Shown here in pieces: positions 1 to 7,841 of a stretch of DNA of 64,000 nucleotides. The stretch's first letter is position 1, and the number at the start of each line of letters is the position of its first letter. Made by a program: the position numbers and the translations under genes. The stretch comes from JAUILA01 sp050289805 (GTDB lineage Bacteria; Bacteroidota; Bacteroidia; Cytophagales; Cyclobacteriaceae): NCBI GenBank assembly GCA_050289805.1, contig JBNKGL010000002.1:124001-188000 (forward strand), given 5' to 3'. The notes under the pieces are model-generated. The model worked only from the letters and a program-made list of their open reading frames with translations, ran no database searches and was not told the DNA's origin.

Positions 1-64
1 CCGAAAGCGTTACAAACAATAATAAAAAGCCAAGAATAAATTGTCTGAAAAAACCTTTCCTCAT
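1..64 (-). CDS. N-terminus of an exported protein, cut by the window edge
   Basis: Reading the minus strand from the ATG at 64, the frame stays open for 21 codons to the window edge. It encodes a start typical of a signal peptide: Met-Arg-Lys, a short polar stretch, then a hydrophobic core rich in Leu, Phe and Val, ending Thr-Leu-Ser. The gene is divergent from the PorP/SprF gene, with about 266 bases between starts. The rest of the protein lies outside the window, so no function can be given. The signal-peptide-like composition and a divergent intergenic region argue for a real gene, but the length seen is too short to be certain. Confidence 0.5.
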   Translation of the reverse strand, partial: MRKGFFRQFILGFLLLFVTLS

Positions 65-330
65 GGATTCCCGGGATATATGTTTATAACTATTTTAGAC
101 AGCAAAAATTGTGCGAGTTCTGTCATTCTTGATTATTTATCATACCATTGATTATACAAATAAGCGTTTTAGTGCGTTATTGAGTTCAATATATGTTGCT
201 TTTTCTTCTATAAGGTTAACGAAAATATGGTAACCAGAGAATGAAGTGTAAGTTTTGACTGGTAAACGACGGTGTTTTACTGGAGAGTTTTGTTATTTTT
301 GATGTTCTTGAGAATTTGAATCCGGGATCG
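65..330. promoter_or_regulatory. Divergent intergenic region with a possible -7 element
   Basis: This AT-rich stretch separates the cut minus-strand gene from the PorP/SprF gene and should carry promoters for both. TATTTTTG at 294-301 fits the Bacteroidota -7 consensus TAnnTTTG and would give a leader of about 25 bases before the ATG at 331. I see no convincing TTG element 19-22 bases further upstream, so support is weak. No RNA gene, repeat or small ORF is convincing here. Confidence 0.3.
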
Positions 331-1371
331 ATGCGTTTTTCTTTGCTCATAGTATTATGTTTTATTCTGATGGCAGGCCACAGCGCTCATGCCCAGGATC
401 CTCAGTTTTCGCAGTTTTATGCGGCACCGTTATATCTGAATCCTGCCTTTGCAGGTTCAACCCAATATACACGTGCTGGCCTGAACTATCGTAATCAGTG
501 GCCATCAATCGAAGCGAACTTTGTAACTTTTTCAGGCTATATCGATCATTTCTTTGAAGATAAGAACAGTGGGGTAGGCTTACTATTCATGCATGACAAG
601 GAAGGCCGCGCCGGTTTGAAATCAACATTTGTAGCACTTCAATATGCCTATCAGCTTCAAATAACGCAAAACCTGTTCTTCAGACCGGGATTTCAGTTTG
701 CCTGGTATAACAGGAATGTCAATTTCGCTGATCTTACCTTCGGGGATCAGTTCAATGAATTCGGCGAAGTGATTCAGCCAACCGGTGAAGTTTTTGGCAA
801 TACCAATAAAAGCTTTATTGACCTGTCTGCAGGAGGTGTTTTATATACACCAAATGCCTGGATCGGATTTTCTGCGAATCATTTGAACACACCACGGCAG
901 TCATTTGATGAGAATGTGGAAATCGAAGAACTTCCGATTAAATTTTCTGTTCACGGCGGATATAAAATCCAGTTTAAACCAGGTGTTATGGGGAGTGGAT
1001 TATTTGCACGCAGGCAGGAAAGAAGCCTGACCCCAACCTTCCAATATAAATCACAGGGAGAGTTTGACCAGTTTGATCTGGGCTTGTACCTGACGCTCGA
1101 GCCGGTTATTATCGGGGCGTGGTATCGTGGGTTGCCGATTAAACAGATTGATGGTTTTAATAATAATGAGTCAATCGTCTTCCTTCTTGGTTTTACCAAA
1201 AAAGGGCCTGAAGACACATTTAATATAGGGTACAGCTATGACTATACCATTTCACAACTCGGAGCAGCCAGTGGTGGGGCTCATGAAATTTCTATCTCCT
1301 ACATTTGGTCTAACAGGGATCCAAGGAAACCACCGAAAGACGTTATGAGAATACCCTGTCCGGATTTTTAA
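331..1371 (+). CDS. PorP/SprF-family type IX secretion system membrane protein
   Basis: A predicted outer-membrane protein of 346 aa in the PorP/SprF family, whose members belong to the type IX secretion and gliding apparatus or its paralogues. The family's N-terminal hallmark is clear: a signal peptide (start MRFSLL, cleavage near AHAQ) followed by DPQFSQFYAAPLYLNPAFAG, then alternating beta-barrel-like strands (for example GVGLLFMHDKEG, DLSAGGVLYTP, FQYKSQG). I chose the ATG at 331. A TTG five codons upstream would add residues that do not improve the signal peptide. The SUI1-type gene follows after 4 bases. PorP/SprF paralogues are usually numerous in a genome and often sit beside a large adhesin or an OmpA/PD40 protein. 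Here the OmpA/PD40 protein is 46 kb away, so this may be an orphan copy and not the core PorP. Confidence 0.85.
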   Translation: MRFSLLIVLCFILMAGHSAHAQDPQFSQFYAAPLYLNPAFAGSTQYTRAGLNYRNQWPSIEANFVTFSGYIDHFFEDKNSGVGLLFMHDKEGRAGLKSTFVALQYAYQLQITQNLFFRPGFQFAWYNRNVNFADLTFGDQFNEFGEVIQPTGEVFGNTNKSFIDLSAGGVLYTPNAWIGFSANHLNTPRQSFDENVEIEELPIKFSVHGGYKIQFKPGVMGSGLFARRQERSLTPTFQYKSQGEFDQFDLGLYLTLEPVIIGAWYRGLPIKQIDGFNNNESIVFLLGFTKKGPEDTFNIGYSYDYTISQLGAASGGAHEISISYIWSNRDPRKPPKDVMRIPCPDF

Positions 1372-1375
1372 GCAT

Positions 1376-1720
1376 ATGGCAAGAAAAAGAAATAACGATT
1401 GGAAAAAGAGGGATGGCATTGTATTCTCCACCAGGGATGACTTCAGCTACGAATACTCATCGGATGAGGAAACCGAAACACCAGCTCCCGGAAATCAGAA
1501 ATTGAGAATTTTACTTGACACAAAGGCACGTGCTGGAAAGAAGGTAACATTAATTCAGGGATTTCGGGGAACTGACGATGACCTTAAGCAATTGGGAAAG
1601 AGTCTTAAATCTTATTGCGGCGTCGGCGGCACCATTAAGGATGGTGACATACTCCTCCAGGGGGATTTCCGTGACAAGGCCAGGCAGTATCTGTCTGGTG
1701 AAGGCTACAGGGTTTCCTGA
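1376..1720 (+). CDS. SUI1/eIF1-family translation factor (YciH-like)
   Basis: A 114-aa protein with a charged, acidic N-terminal tail (about residues 1-40) and a C-terminal SUI1 domain (about 40-114). The domain shows the family pattern: KARAGKKVTLIQGFRG, a helix around DDLKQLGKSLKSYCGVGGT, then KDGDILLQGD. Bacterial YciH proteins are homologues of eukaryotic eIF1 and are proposed to act in start-site selection or stress translation on the ribosome; this is family knowledge. It begins 4 bases after the PorP/SprF stop, so the two are probably co-transcribed, although no functional link is obvious. It is cytoplasmic. Confidence 0.85.
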   Translation: MARKRNNDWKKRDGIVFSTRDDFSYEYSSDEETETPAPGNQKLRILLDTKARAGKKVTLIQGFRGTDDDLKQLGKSLKSYCGVGGTIKDGDILLQGDFRDKARQYLSGEGYRVS

Positions 1721-1751
1721 CCTGCGATAATTCATTTGCTAAAATTAATTG

Positions 1752-1772
1752 ACCGCTTATATAAAAGGCGGT
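1752..1772 (+). other. Small inverted repeat downstream of the SUI1 gene
   Basis: ACCGC (1752-1756) pairs with GCGGT (1768-1772), with one or two further A-T pairs inside. No U-run follows, so it is at best a weak 3' hairpin between the SUI1 gene and the amidohydrolase operon. A second small repeat, TGCAG/CTGCA (1807-1822), lies directly before the next start codon. Confidence 0.25.
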
Positions 1773-1824
1773 AACATTCTCTTTGGCTGTTGGTTAAATT
1801 CGTGATTGCAGTGTTTTCTGCATT

Positions 1825-3525
1825 ATGGAACGAATCAACAAAGCAAATATGAATTCAACCTCTTCAAGGCAACGCCTCAAATTTCTGCTGGCGTTACTTC
1901 TACTGTTCTCGTATCATTTTTCCCCTGCCCAGGATGATAAGCTCCGACCTGTCTCGGATGTTTATGCACTCCAAAATGTTCGGGTAGTCACTTCTCCCGG
2001 CAATGTGGTGGAAAATGCAACCATTGTTATTAAAAATGGATTGATCCACTCCGTGGGTCAGAATGTTTCAATCCCTCCGGATGCAATCCTGGTGAAAGCA
2101 GATTCAATGACTGTGTATGCAGGGTTTATAGACGGACTGTCGAATGTGGGTATTCCAAAACCAAAGGAAGAGAATAATCGCAGAGGCAATGTGGATGATC
2201 CCGGAAATCCACCAAATGAGCTAGCCGGAATTACACCCGAAGCAGATGTGCGCATGGCCCTGGATGCATCGGACAGGTCAATTGGATCAATGCGGAATTT
2301 GGGTTTTACAATGTCTCATACTGTGCCTTATGGCCGTATGCTCCCGGGGAAAGGAGCGATCATATTATTATCTGGTGATGATGCAGATGACCTGGTTTAC
2401 AAAGACCCGGTTAGTTTTTACAGTCAGCTCGAAGGTTCCCGCGGGGTTTATCCAAGCACGGTCATTGGTGTGATGGCAAAATACCGGGAGCTGTATCGTC
2501 AGGCACAACTCGCCAGAAGCAATGCGAATACCTATGCGCAGAACCCTGCCGGAATGGAACGGGCTTCATCCAATCGGGTATTGGAAGCATTCTACCCTGT
2601 AATCGAGGGTAAATTGCCGGTAATGTTCCATGCCGAGGATGTCAAGTCGATCAAGCGAGCCCTGACCCTGCAGAATGAACTTGGCTTCAAGTTGATGATT
2701 GGAGGAATAAAACAGGGATGGGATGTGCAGGATGAGCTTAAAAATTCGGGTATCCCGGTTTTCCTCAGTCTTGATTTACCTGAGTGGAAAGAGGAAAAAA
2801 AGGATTCAACAAAAGAGGATACCAGCAGTGAGGAAAAGAAACGGCTTGAGGAACGAAAGTCCTCAATCCTGGAAAAACATTATACACAGCCATCGGCATT
2901 TTCTACCGCAGGAATTCGATTTGGGTTTAGCTCCCTCGGGGCAAAGGAATCTGACATCCATAAGACCCTTTTGAAAATGAAGGAAAAAGGTGTTTCTGAA
3001 GACGTTCTTCTGGCCGGGTTAACGACCTATCCCGCGGAACTGCTCGGACTGTCACGTGTGGCGGGAACGGTAGATGCCGGAAAACTTGCCAACCTCGTGG
3101 TTACAGATAAGAGTTATTTTGAGGAGGGTGTACAGGTGCGGTATGTTTTTGTGGAAGGCAGGCTCTTTGAGTTTGAAGAGAAAAAAGCATCTCCAAAGAA
3201 TGGGAAAAAGTCAGAAGGACCGGAAGGGACCTGGTCTTATTCTGCGGAAACGCCGAATGGTACCGGAACGGGACAGATTTTAATCCGGAAGTCCGGTGAA
3301 TCCTATACCGGTGAGATAAAGGATAATCAGTCCGGCTACAGTTTTGATCTTGACAACATTACGGTTGACGGAAAAAATATGATGTTTGAATTCACGTATA
3401 ACGACGGAAATGGTGAGCTACCCCTGAAAGTGGATCTGGAGGTTGATGGGAATACTTTTTCCGGAATGATCGATGGTGGATCGATAGGAAAATTTCCGAT
3501 TAAAGGTCAGAAACTTCCGCAATAA
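1825..3525 (+). CDS. Exported amidohydrolase-fold protein lacking the HxH motif
   Basis: First of three tandem paralogues, 566 aa, exported (hydrophobic segment ending in SPAQ near residue 36). The amidohydrolase-superfamily N-terminal beta-sandwich and barrel are recognisable, but the hallmark after strand 1 reads AGFIDGLSNVG (residues 99-109), so Leu105 and Asn107 replace the two metal-binding His. One barrel His is kept (His269 in VMFHAED), while the next ligand position is Gly294 (MIGGIKQGW). I infer that it is not a metal-dependent hydrolase. Residues about 315-345 form a charged insert (KEEKKDSTKEDTSSEEKK). A beta-rich domain beginning GTWSYS occupies about residues 475-566 and is absent from the two paralogues. 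An alternative start is the ATG at 1849. The next gene follows after 27 bases, so this heads an operon. Confidence 0.8.
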   Translation: MERINKANMNSTSSRQRLKFLLALLLLFSYHFSPAQDDKLRPVSDVYALQNVRVVTSPGNVVENATIVIKNGLIHSVGQNVSIPPDAILVKADSMTVYAGFIDGLSNVGIPKPKEENNRRGNVDDPGNPPNELAGITPEADVRMALDASDRSIGSMRNLGFTMSHTVPYGRMLPGKGAIILLSGDDADDLVYKDPVSFYSQLEGSRGVYPSTVIGVMAKYRELYRQAQLARSNANTYAQNPAGMERASSNRVLEAFYPVIEGKLPVMFHAEDVKSIKRALTLQNELGFKLMIGGIKQGWDVQDELKNSGIPVFLSLDLPEWKEEKKDSTKEDTSSEEKKRLEERKSSILEKHYTQPSAFSTAGIRFGFSSLGAKESDIHKTLLKMKEKGVSEDVLLAGLTTYPAELLGLSRVAGTVDAGKLANLVVTDKSYFEEGVQVRYVFVEGRLFEFEEKKASPKNGKKSEGPEGTWSYSAETPNGTGTGQILIRKSGESYTGEIKDNQSGYSFDLDNITVDGKNMMFEFTYNDGNGELPLKVDLEVDGNTFSGMIDGGSIGKFPIKGQKLPQ

Positions 3526-3552
3526 AAGCAGGCATCGTAAAAAATAAGAAAT

Positions 3553-4902
3553 ATGAAAAATATAATATATACCATTGTTCTGTTGCTGTTACCTGCCATT
3601 TCCTTTGCGCAGGAGACGGGCGACATCATTATTAAGAACGCCACGGTAATAACGATTACGAATGGCACCCTGGAAAATACGGATGTACTTATCCGTGATG
3701 GGAAAATTGAAAAAATCGGTTCAGGGCTCAAAACACCGAAGGACGTGAAGGAAGTGGATGGCACAGGTAAATATGTGATGCCGGGAATTATCGATGCCCA
3801 TTCGCATATAGCGCTGGATGCCATTAATGAAGCCACAAGTCCGGTGACGGCTGAAGTCGCGACTGGTGATGCTCTGGATCCGTTTGATATCGGCATCTAC
3901 CGGGCGCTAGCCGGGGGGGTGACTATCAGTCATGCCATGCACGGTTCGGCAAATGCAATTGGCGGACAGTGTGAGACCATAAAACATCGGTATGGCACGA
4001 CAGATCCTGAAGTATTAAAAATGGATGGGGCTCCGCGCACGATAAAATTCGCGCTTGGTGAGAACCCAACACGGGTACATGGACAGGGAAGCAATATCGT
4101 TCCCCGAACACGTATGGGGGTTGAGTTTGTCATTCGACAGGCATTTTCCGAGGCTCAGGAATATATGAAGGAGTGGGATACCTACAATTCCAATAAAAGC
4201 AAAAAGGGTTTTGTTGGGATGGCACCAGAATACGATCTGCGAATGGAAACACTTGCAGATATTCTGCGTGGTAATATCATTATTCATTGTCACAGCTACC
4301 GTGCGGATGAAATTTACATGCTGATGCAGGTATGTAAGGATTTTGGTATTAAGCGCCTGGTATTTCAACACGTGAATGAAGGTTTTAAGGTGGCACCTGA
4401 ACTGGCAGAATTTGGAGCCATGGCATCTGTATTTTCAGATTGGTGGGCATATAAATTTGAAGTTTATTATTCAACAGCCTACAATGCCGCTATTTTAACA
4501 CGGAACGGTGTGGTAACATCCATCAATTCAGACTCAGGAGAATTGATTCGCCACCTGTATCATGAGGCAGCCAAGACCCAAAAATATGGCGACCTTACAG
4601 ACGATGAAGCACTTGGATTGATCACAATCAACCCTGCGCGCCAGCTTGGAATTGATGATCGCGTTGGTTCTATTGAAGAGGGTAAGGAAGGTGATGTGGT
4701 AGTCTTTGGTGCTCATCCGCTGAGTATCTATGCGATTCCGGAGATGACGATCGTAGATGGTATCGTCCGGTTCGATCGCTCACAAGATCCGGATGATATG
4801 CGCATATATGCAGATCCGACTGAGAAAATTGATGTTATGCTGACTGATCATGAACACCAGGATCGTTGCATGCAGGGTACAGAATTTTTGTTTAACTATT
4901 AA
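3553..4902 (+). CDS. Exported metal-dependent amidohydrolase (intact member of the triad)
   Basis: A 449-aa periplasmic amidohydrolase with a signal peptide ending SFAQ (about residue 20). The metal ligands expected for the superfamily are all visible: HxH at His83/His85 (IDAHSHIAL), His245/His247 (IIHCHSY), His273 (FQHVNEG) and the catalytic Asp327 (INSDSGE). The C-terminus shows the usual NPARQLGIDDRVGSIEEGKE pattern, in which the fold closes with a beta-sandwich, as in imidazolonepropionase-like and dipeptidase-like members. The substrate is unknown; an N-acyl amino acid, a dipeptide or a cyclic amide are all possible. It lies between two paralogues that lack the ligands (27-base and 11-base gaps), which suggests one transcript and perhaps one complex. 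Confidence 0.87.
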   Translation: MKNIIYTIVLLLLPAISFAQETGDIIIKNATVITITNGTLENTDVLIRDGKIEKIGSGLKTPKDVKEVDGTGKYVMPGIIDAHSHIALDAINEATSPVTAEVATGDALDPFDIGIYRALAGGVTISHAMHGSANAIGGQCETIKHRYGTTDPEVLKMDGAPRTIKFALGENPTRVHGQGSNIVPRTRMGVEFVIRQAFSEAQEYMKEWDTYNSNKSKKGFVGMAPEYDLRMETLADILRGNIIIHCHSYRADEIYMLMQVCKDFGIKRLVFQHVNEGFKVAPELAEFGAMASVFSDWWAYKFEVYYSTAYNAAILTRNGVVTSINSDSGELIRHLYHEAAKTQKYGDLTDDEALGLITINPARQLGIDDRVGSIEEGKEGDVVVFGAHPLSIYAIPEMTIVDGIVRFDRSQDPDDMRIYADPTEKIDVMLTDHEHQDRCMQGTEFLFNY

Positions 4903-4913
4903 TCCCTGGTAAT

Positions 4914-6212
4914 ATGAAATTTATAAAGAAAAGTATGATCATGGGAATGCTGCTCATCGCAGCAGCTGCAATGGCTCAGTCCTCACCCGGGGAGACAGGA
5001 GTTTACGCGCTCACCAATGCTACGGTTGAAACAGTGACCAATGGAACGTTACGCAATGCCACTGTCATAATCAGGGATGGGAAAATCGCTGCGGTAGGCA
5101 CCGATGTTACGATTCCCGGAGATGCAGAAAGAGTGGACTGCACAGGTAAAACCATTTACCCGGGTATGATTGACGGGGGCACCCGACTTGGAATTGTGGA
5201 AGTAAATTCAGACCCCAGAACGCGGGATTTCAGCGAAATAGGTGAGATAATTCCACAAATGCAGGCACTTACTGCGGTGAATCCAAACTCGGCATTAATT
5301 CCTGTGACGCGCGTGAGCGGTGTGACGACTGCCTTGACAGTGCCTTCCGGGGGGATTATTTCCGGAACCGCCGCATTGATTGACCTTTATGGGTACACTC
5401 CGGATCAGATGTTTGCCGGGTTTAAAGGAGTTGTTATGAACTTCCCTGTAACCGGCCGCAGGGGATGGTGGGATCGAAGAACTGATGAAGAGATCGAGAA
5501 GGAAGTTGAAAAGACTAAAAAGGAACTGAATAGTGTTTGGGAAAAAGCACGGACTTACGCGCGAATTGATTCCGCCCTCTCTGATAAATCTGAAAACGCC
5601 GGCTACTATCCTGAAATGGAAGCATTAATGCCGATTGTCCGTGGCGAAGGAAAATTGCTGATTGAGGTGAACACTGCAAAGGACATTAAGGAAGCTATTG
5701 AATGGGTTCAGAAAAACAAGCTTGATGTCATTTTTACAGGAGTTGCCGAAGGCTGGAGGGTAGCCGAAGAGCTGGCGAAAGCCGGAATACCGGTTATTAC
5801 AGGGCCGGTATTGAGTCAGCCTACACGAAATTATGACCGTTACGACAAAGCCTATGCGAATGCCGGCCTGATGCAAAAAGCAGGAGTTAAAGTGGCGATC
5901 AGGACTTCTGAAGCCGAGAATGTGAGGAACCTTCCTTATCATGCCGGTTTTGCTGCAGCTTATGGTTTAGGGAAGGAGAATGCGCTTAAATCAATTACGA
6001 TAATTCCAGCGGAGATCTTCGGAATTGCTGATAAGGCCGGATCTGTTGAGGTTGGAAAAAGAGCCAATCTCTTTATTGCCGATGGTGATATTTTCGAAAC
6101 TCAGACAAAGGTTGAGCAGGTGTTTATTAATGGTTGGAAAATCCCCATGGAAAGCCGACAGACTGAACTCTATGATGAGTTTTTAAAGCGGAGTCCCGGA
6201 TTAACCAAATAG
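4914..6212 (+). CDS. Exported amidohydrolase-fold protein lacking all metal ligands
   Basis: Third paralogue of the triad, 432 aa, with a signal peptide (KKSMIMGMLLIAAAAMAQ). The overall amidohydrolase layout is retained, including the N-terminal YALTNATVETVTNGTL strand pattern, shared with its neighbours, and the C-terminal GSVEVGKRANLFIADGD closure. The catalytic positions are replaced by alignment to the middle gene: His83/His85 become Gly89/Arg91 (IDGGTRLG), His247 becomes Glu251 (LLIEVNT), His273 becomes Gly276 (IFTGVAEGW), and the Asp region reads RTSEAEN. I infer a non-catalytic or differently catalytic protein. It ends the operon and is followed by an intrinsic terminator at 6229-6260. 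Confidence 0.8.
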   Translation: MKFIKKSMIMGMLLIAAAAMAQSSPGETGVYALTNATVETVTNGTLRNATVIIRDGKIAAVGTDVTIPGDAERVDCTGKTIYPGMIDGGTRLGIVEVNSDPRTRDFSEIGEIIPQMQALTAVNPNSALIPVTRVSGVTTALTVPSGGIISGTAALIDLYGYTPDQMFAGFKGVVMNFPVTGRRGWWDRRTDEEIEKEVEKTKKELNSVWEKARTYARIDSALSDKSENAGYYPEMEALMPIVRGEGKLLIEVNTAKDIKEAIEWVQKNKLDVIFTGVAEGWRVAEELAKAGIPVITGPVLSQPTRNYDRYDKAYANAGLMQKAGVKVAIRTSEAENVRNLPYHAGFAAAYGLGKENALKSITIIPAEIFGIADKAGSVEVGKRANLFIADGDIFETQTKVEQVFINGWKIPMESRQTELYDEFLKRSPGLTK

Positions 6213-6228
6213 TTATAAATTTTCAGAA

Positions 6229-6260
6229 GGACCCTGAGCACTAGTTCAGGGTTCTTTTTT
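6229..6260 (+). terminator. Rho-independent terminator of the amidohydrolase operon
   Basis: The arms GGACCCTGA (6229-6237) and TTCAGGGTTC (6245-6254) form a hairpin with one G-U pair, followed immediately by eight T residues. It lies about 17 bases after the stop codon of the third amidohydrolase and separates that operon from guaA. Confidence 0.8.
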
Positions 6261-6292
6261 TTATTTTCATAGTATTTCCCCCGTGAGCATAC

Positions 6293-6300
6293 TATTTTTG
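6293..6300 (+). promoter_or_regulatory. Candidate -7 element of the guaA promoter
   Basis: TATTTTTG matches the Bacteroidota -7 consensus TAnnTTTG and ends only four bases before the guaA ATG, so the transcript would be leaderless or nearly so. No clear TTG element is seen at the proper distance upstream, where the region overlaps the preceding terminator. Moderate to low support. Confidence 0.4.
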
Positions 6301-6304
6301 CGCC

Positions 6305-7834
6305 ATGTCTGAACAGATTCTAATTCTTGATTTTGGATCCCAGTATACCCAGTTGATCGCGCGACGGGTGCGGGAATTGAATGTTTATTGTGAAATACAC
6401 CCGTATAATAATATTCCTGAAATTACCGGTGAAATTAAGGGCGTGATCCTTTCCGGTAGCCCGTGTTCTGTGCGACAGGAGGATGCACCGGATGTTGACC
6501 TGAGCTCATTCAGGGGCAAGGTTCCGGTACTGGGGGTTTGTTATGGCGCGCAACTGATGGCCCATAAATCAGGTGGAAATGTGCTTCCATCAGAAATCAG
6601 GGAATATGGAAGGGCAAAGTTGTCGCGTGTTGATCAGCACAACGAACTTATGAAGGAAATTGGCATCGGTTCGCAGGTGTGGATGTCCCATGGGGATACA
6701 ATAAGCGAACTTGGCGACAAATTTGAAGTTATTGCCAGCACACATTCGGTGAACGTTGCCGCATACCGAATTGAAGGTGAACAGACCTATGGCATTCAAT
6801 TCCATCCGGAAGTGACACACAGTGAGCATGGAAAAACGCTCCTCCGGAATTTTGTGGTCCATATCTGCGGTTGTCATCAGGACTGGACTCCTGATATTTT
6901 TGTGGAAACAACTGTGGCGCAATTAAAGGAACAGATTGGCAACGACCAGGTTGTTATGGGCCTGTCGGGAGGTGTGGACAGCTCAGTGGCGGCCACTTTG
7001 ATCCATCATGCGATCGGCCCCCGTCTGCATTGTATCTTTGTGGATAACGGACTGTTGCGGAAGAATGAATTTGAGGATGTGTTGAATTCCTATAAAGGAA
7101 TGGGACTGAATATCACAGGCGTGGATGCCCGCGAGCGATTTTATGATGCACTGAAAGGGTTAACCGATCCTGAAGAAAAGCGCAAAGCTATCGGGCGTAC
7201 GTTTATCGAAGTTTTTGATGACGAAGCACATAAGATTCAGGATGTTGCCTGGCTTGGCCAGGGCACAATTTATCCGGATGTAATTGAATCTGTTTCAGTA
7301 AAAGGACCATCGGCTACCATTAAATCACATCATAACGTAGGTGGATTACCGGATTTTATGAAGCTCAAGGTTGTGGAGCCTTTGAATACACTATTTAAAG
7401 ATGAAGTGCGTTTGGTAGGAAAGACATTAGGGATTGATGATGCAATTTTAGGGCGCCATCCATTCCCTGGTCCCGGTCTGGGTATTCGAATTCTCGGGGA
7501 TATCACCCCGGAGAAAGTAAGGATATTACAGGAGGTGGATCACGTATTCATAACCAGGCTAAAACAGCATGGTTTGTATGATGATGTCTGGCAAGCGGGT
7601 GCCATGTTGCTGCCGATACAGTCGGTGGGTGTAATGGGAGATGAGCGAACCTATGAACGTGTTGTGAGTTTGAGGGCCGTTACAAGCGTTGATGGAATGA
7701 CTGCAGACTGGTGCCATTTGCCCTATGAATTTTTGGCAGATGTATCCAATGAAATTATTAACTCCGTTAAAGGAGTAAACCGGGTGGTTTATGACATAAG
7801 TTCAAAACCGCCTGCAACTATAGAATGGGAATAA
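6305..7834 (+). CDS. guaA: GMP synthase (glutamine-hydrolysing)
   Basis: A complete 509-aa bifunctional GMP synthase that converts XMP, ATP and glutamine to GMP, the last step of de novo guanylate synthesis. The N-terminal class I glutamine amidotransferase domain (about 1-190) has the nucleophile Cys in VLGVCYGAQLM and the His/Glu pair in GIQFHPEV. The ATP pyrophosphatase domain follows, with the P-loop-like MGLSGGVDSSVAA, then the C-terminal dimerisation domain (GRHPFPGPGLGIRI through to the terminal KPPATIEWE). The length is usual for the family. It heads an operon: the LpoA-like gene starts 7 bases after its stop and hemL overlaps that gene. Confidence 0.97.
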   Translation: MSEQILILDFGSQYTQLIARRVRELNVYCEIHPYNNIPEITGEIKGVILSGSPCSVRQEDAPDVDLSSFRGKVPVLGVCYGAQLMAHKSGGNVLPSEIREYGRAKLSRVDQHNELMKEIGIGSQVWMSHGDTISELGDKFEVIASTHSVNVAAYRIEGEQTYGIQFHPEVTHSEHGKTLLRNFVVHICGCHQDWTPDIFVETTVAQLKEQIGNDQVVMGLSGGVDSSVAATLIHHAIGPRLHCIFVDNGLLRKNEFEDVLNSYKGMGLNITGVDARERFYDALKGLTDPEEKRKAIGRTFIEVFDDEAHKIQDVAWLGQGTIYPDVIESVSVKGPSATIKSHHNVGGLPDFMKLKVVEPLNTLFKDEVRLVGKTLGIDDAILGRHPFPGPGLGIRILGDITPEKVRILQEVDHVFITRLKQHGLYDDVWQAGAMLLPIQSVGVMGDERTYERVVSLRAVTSVDGMTADWCHLPYEFLADVSNEIINSVKGVNRVVYDISSKPPATIEWE

Positions 7835-7841
7835 TCTATTT

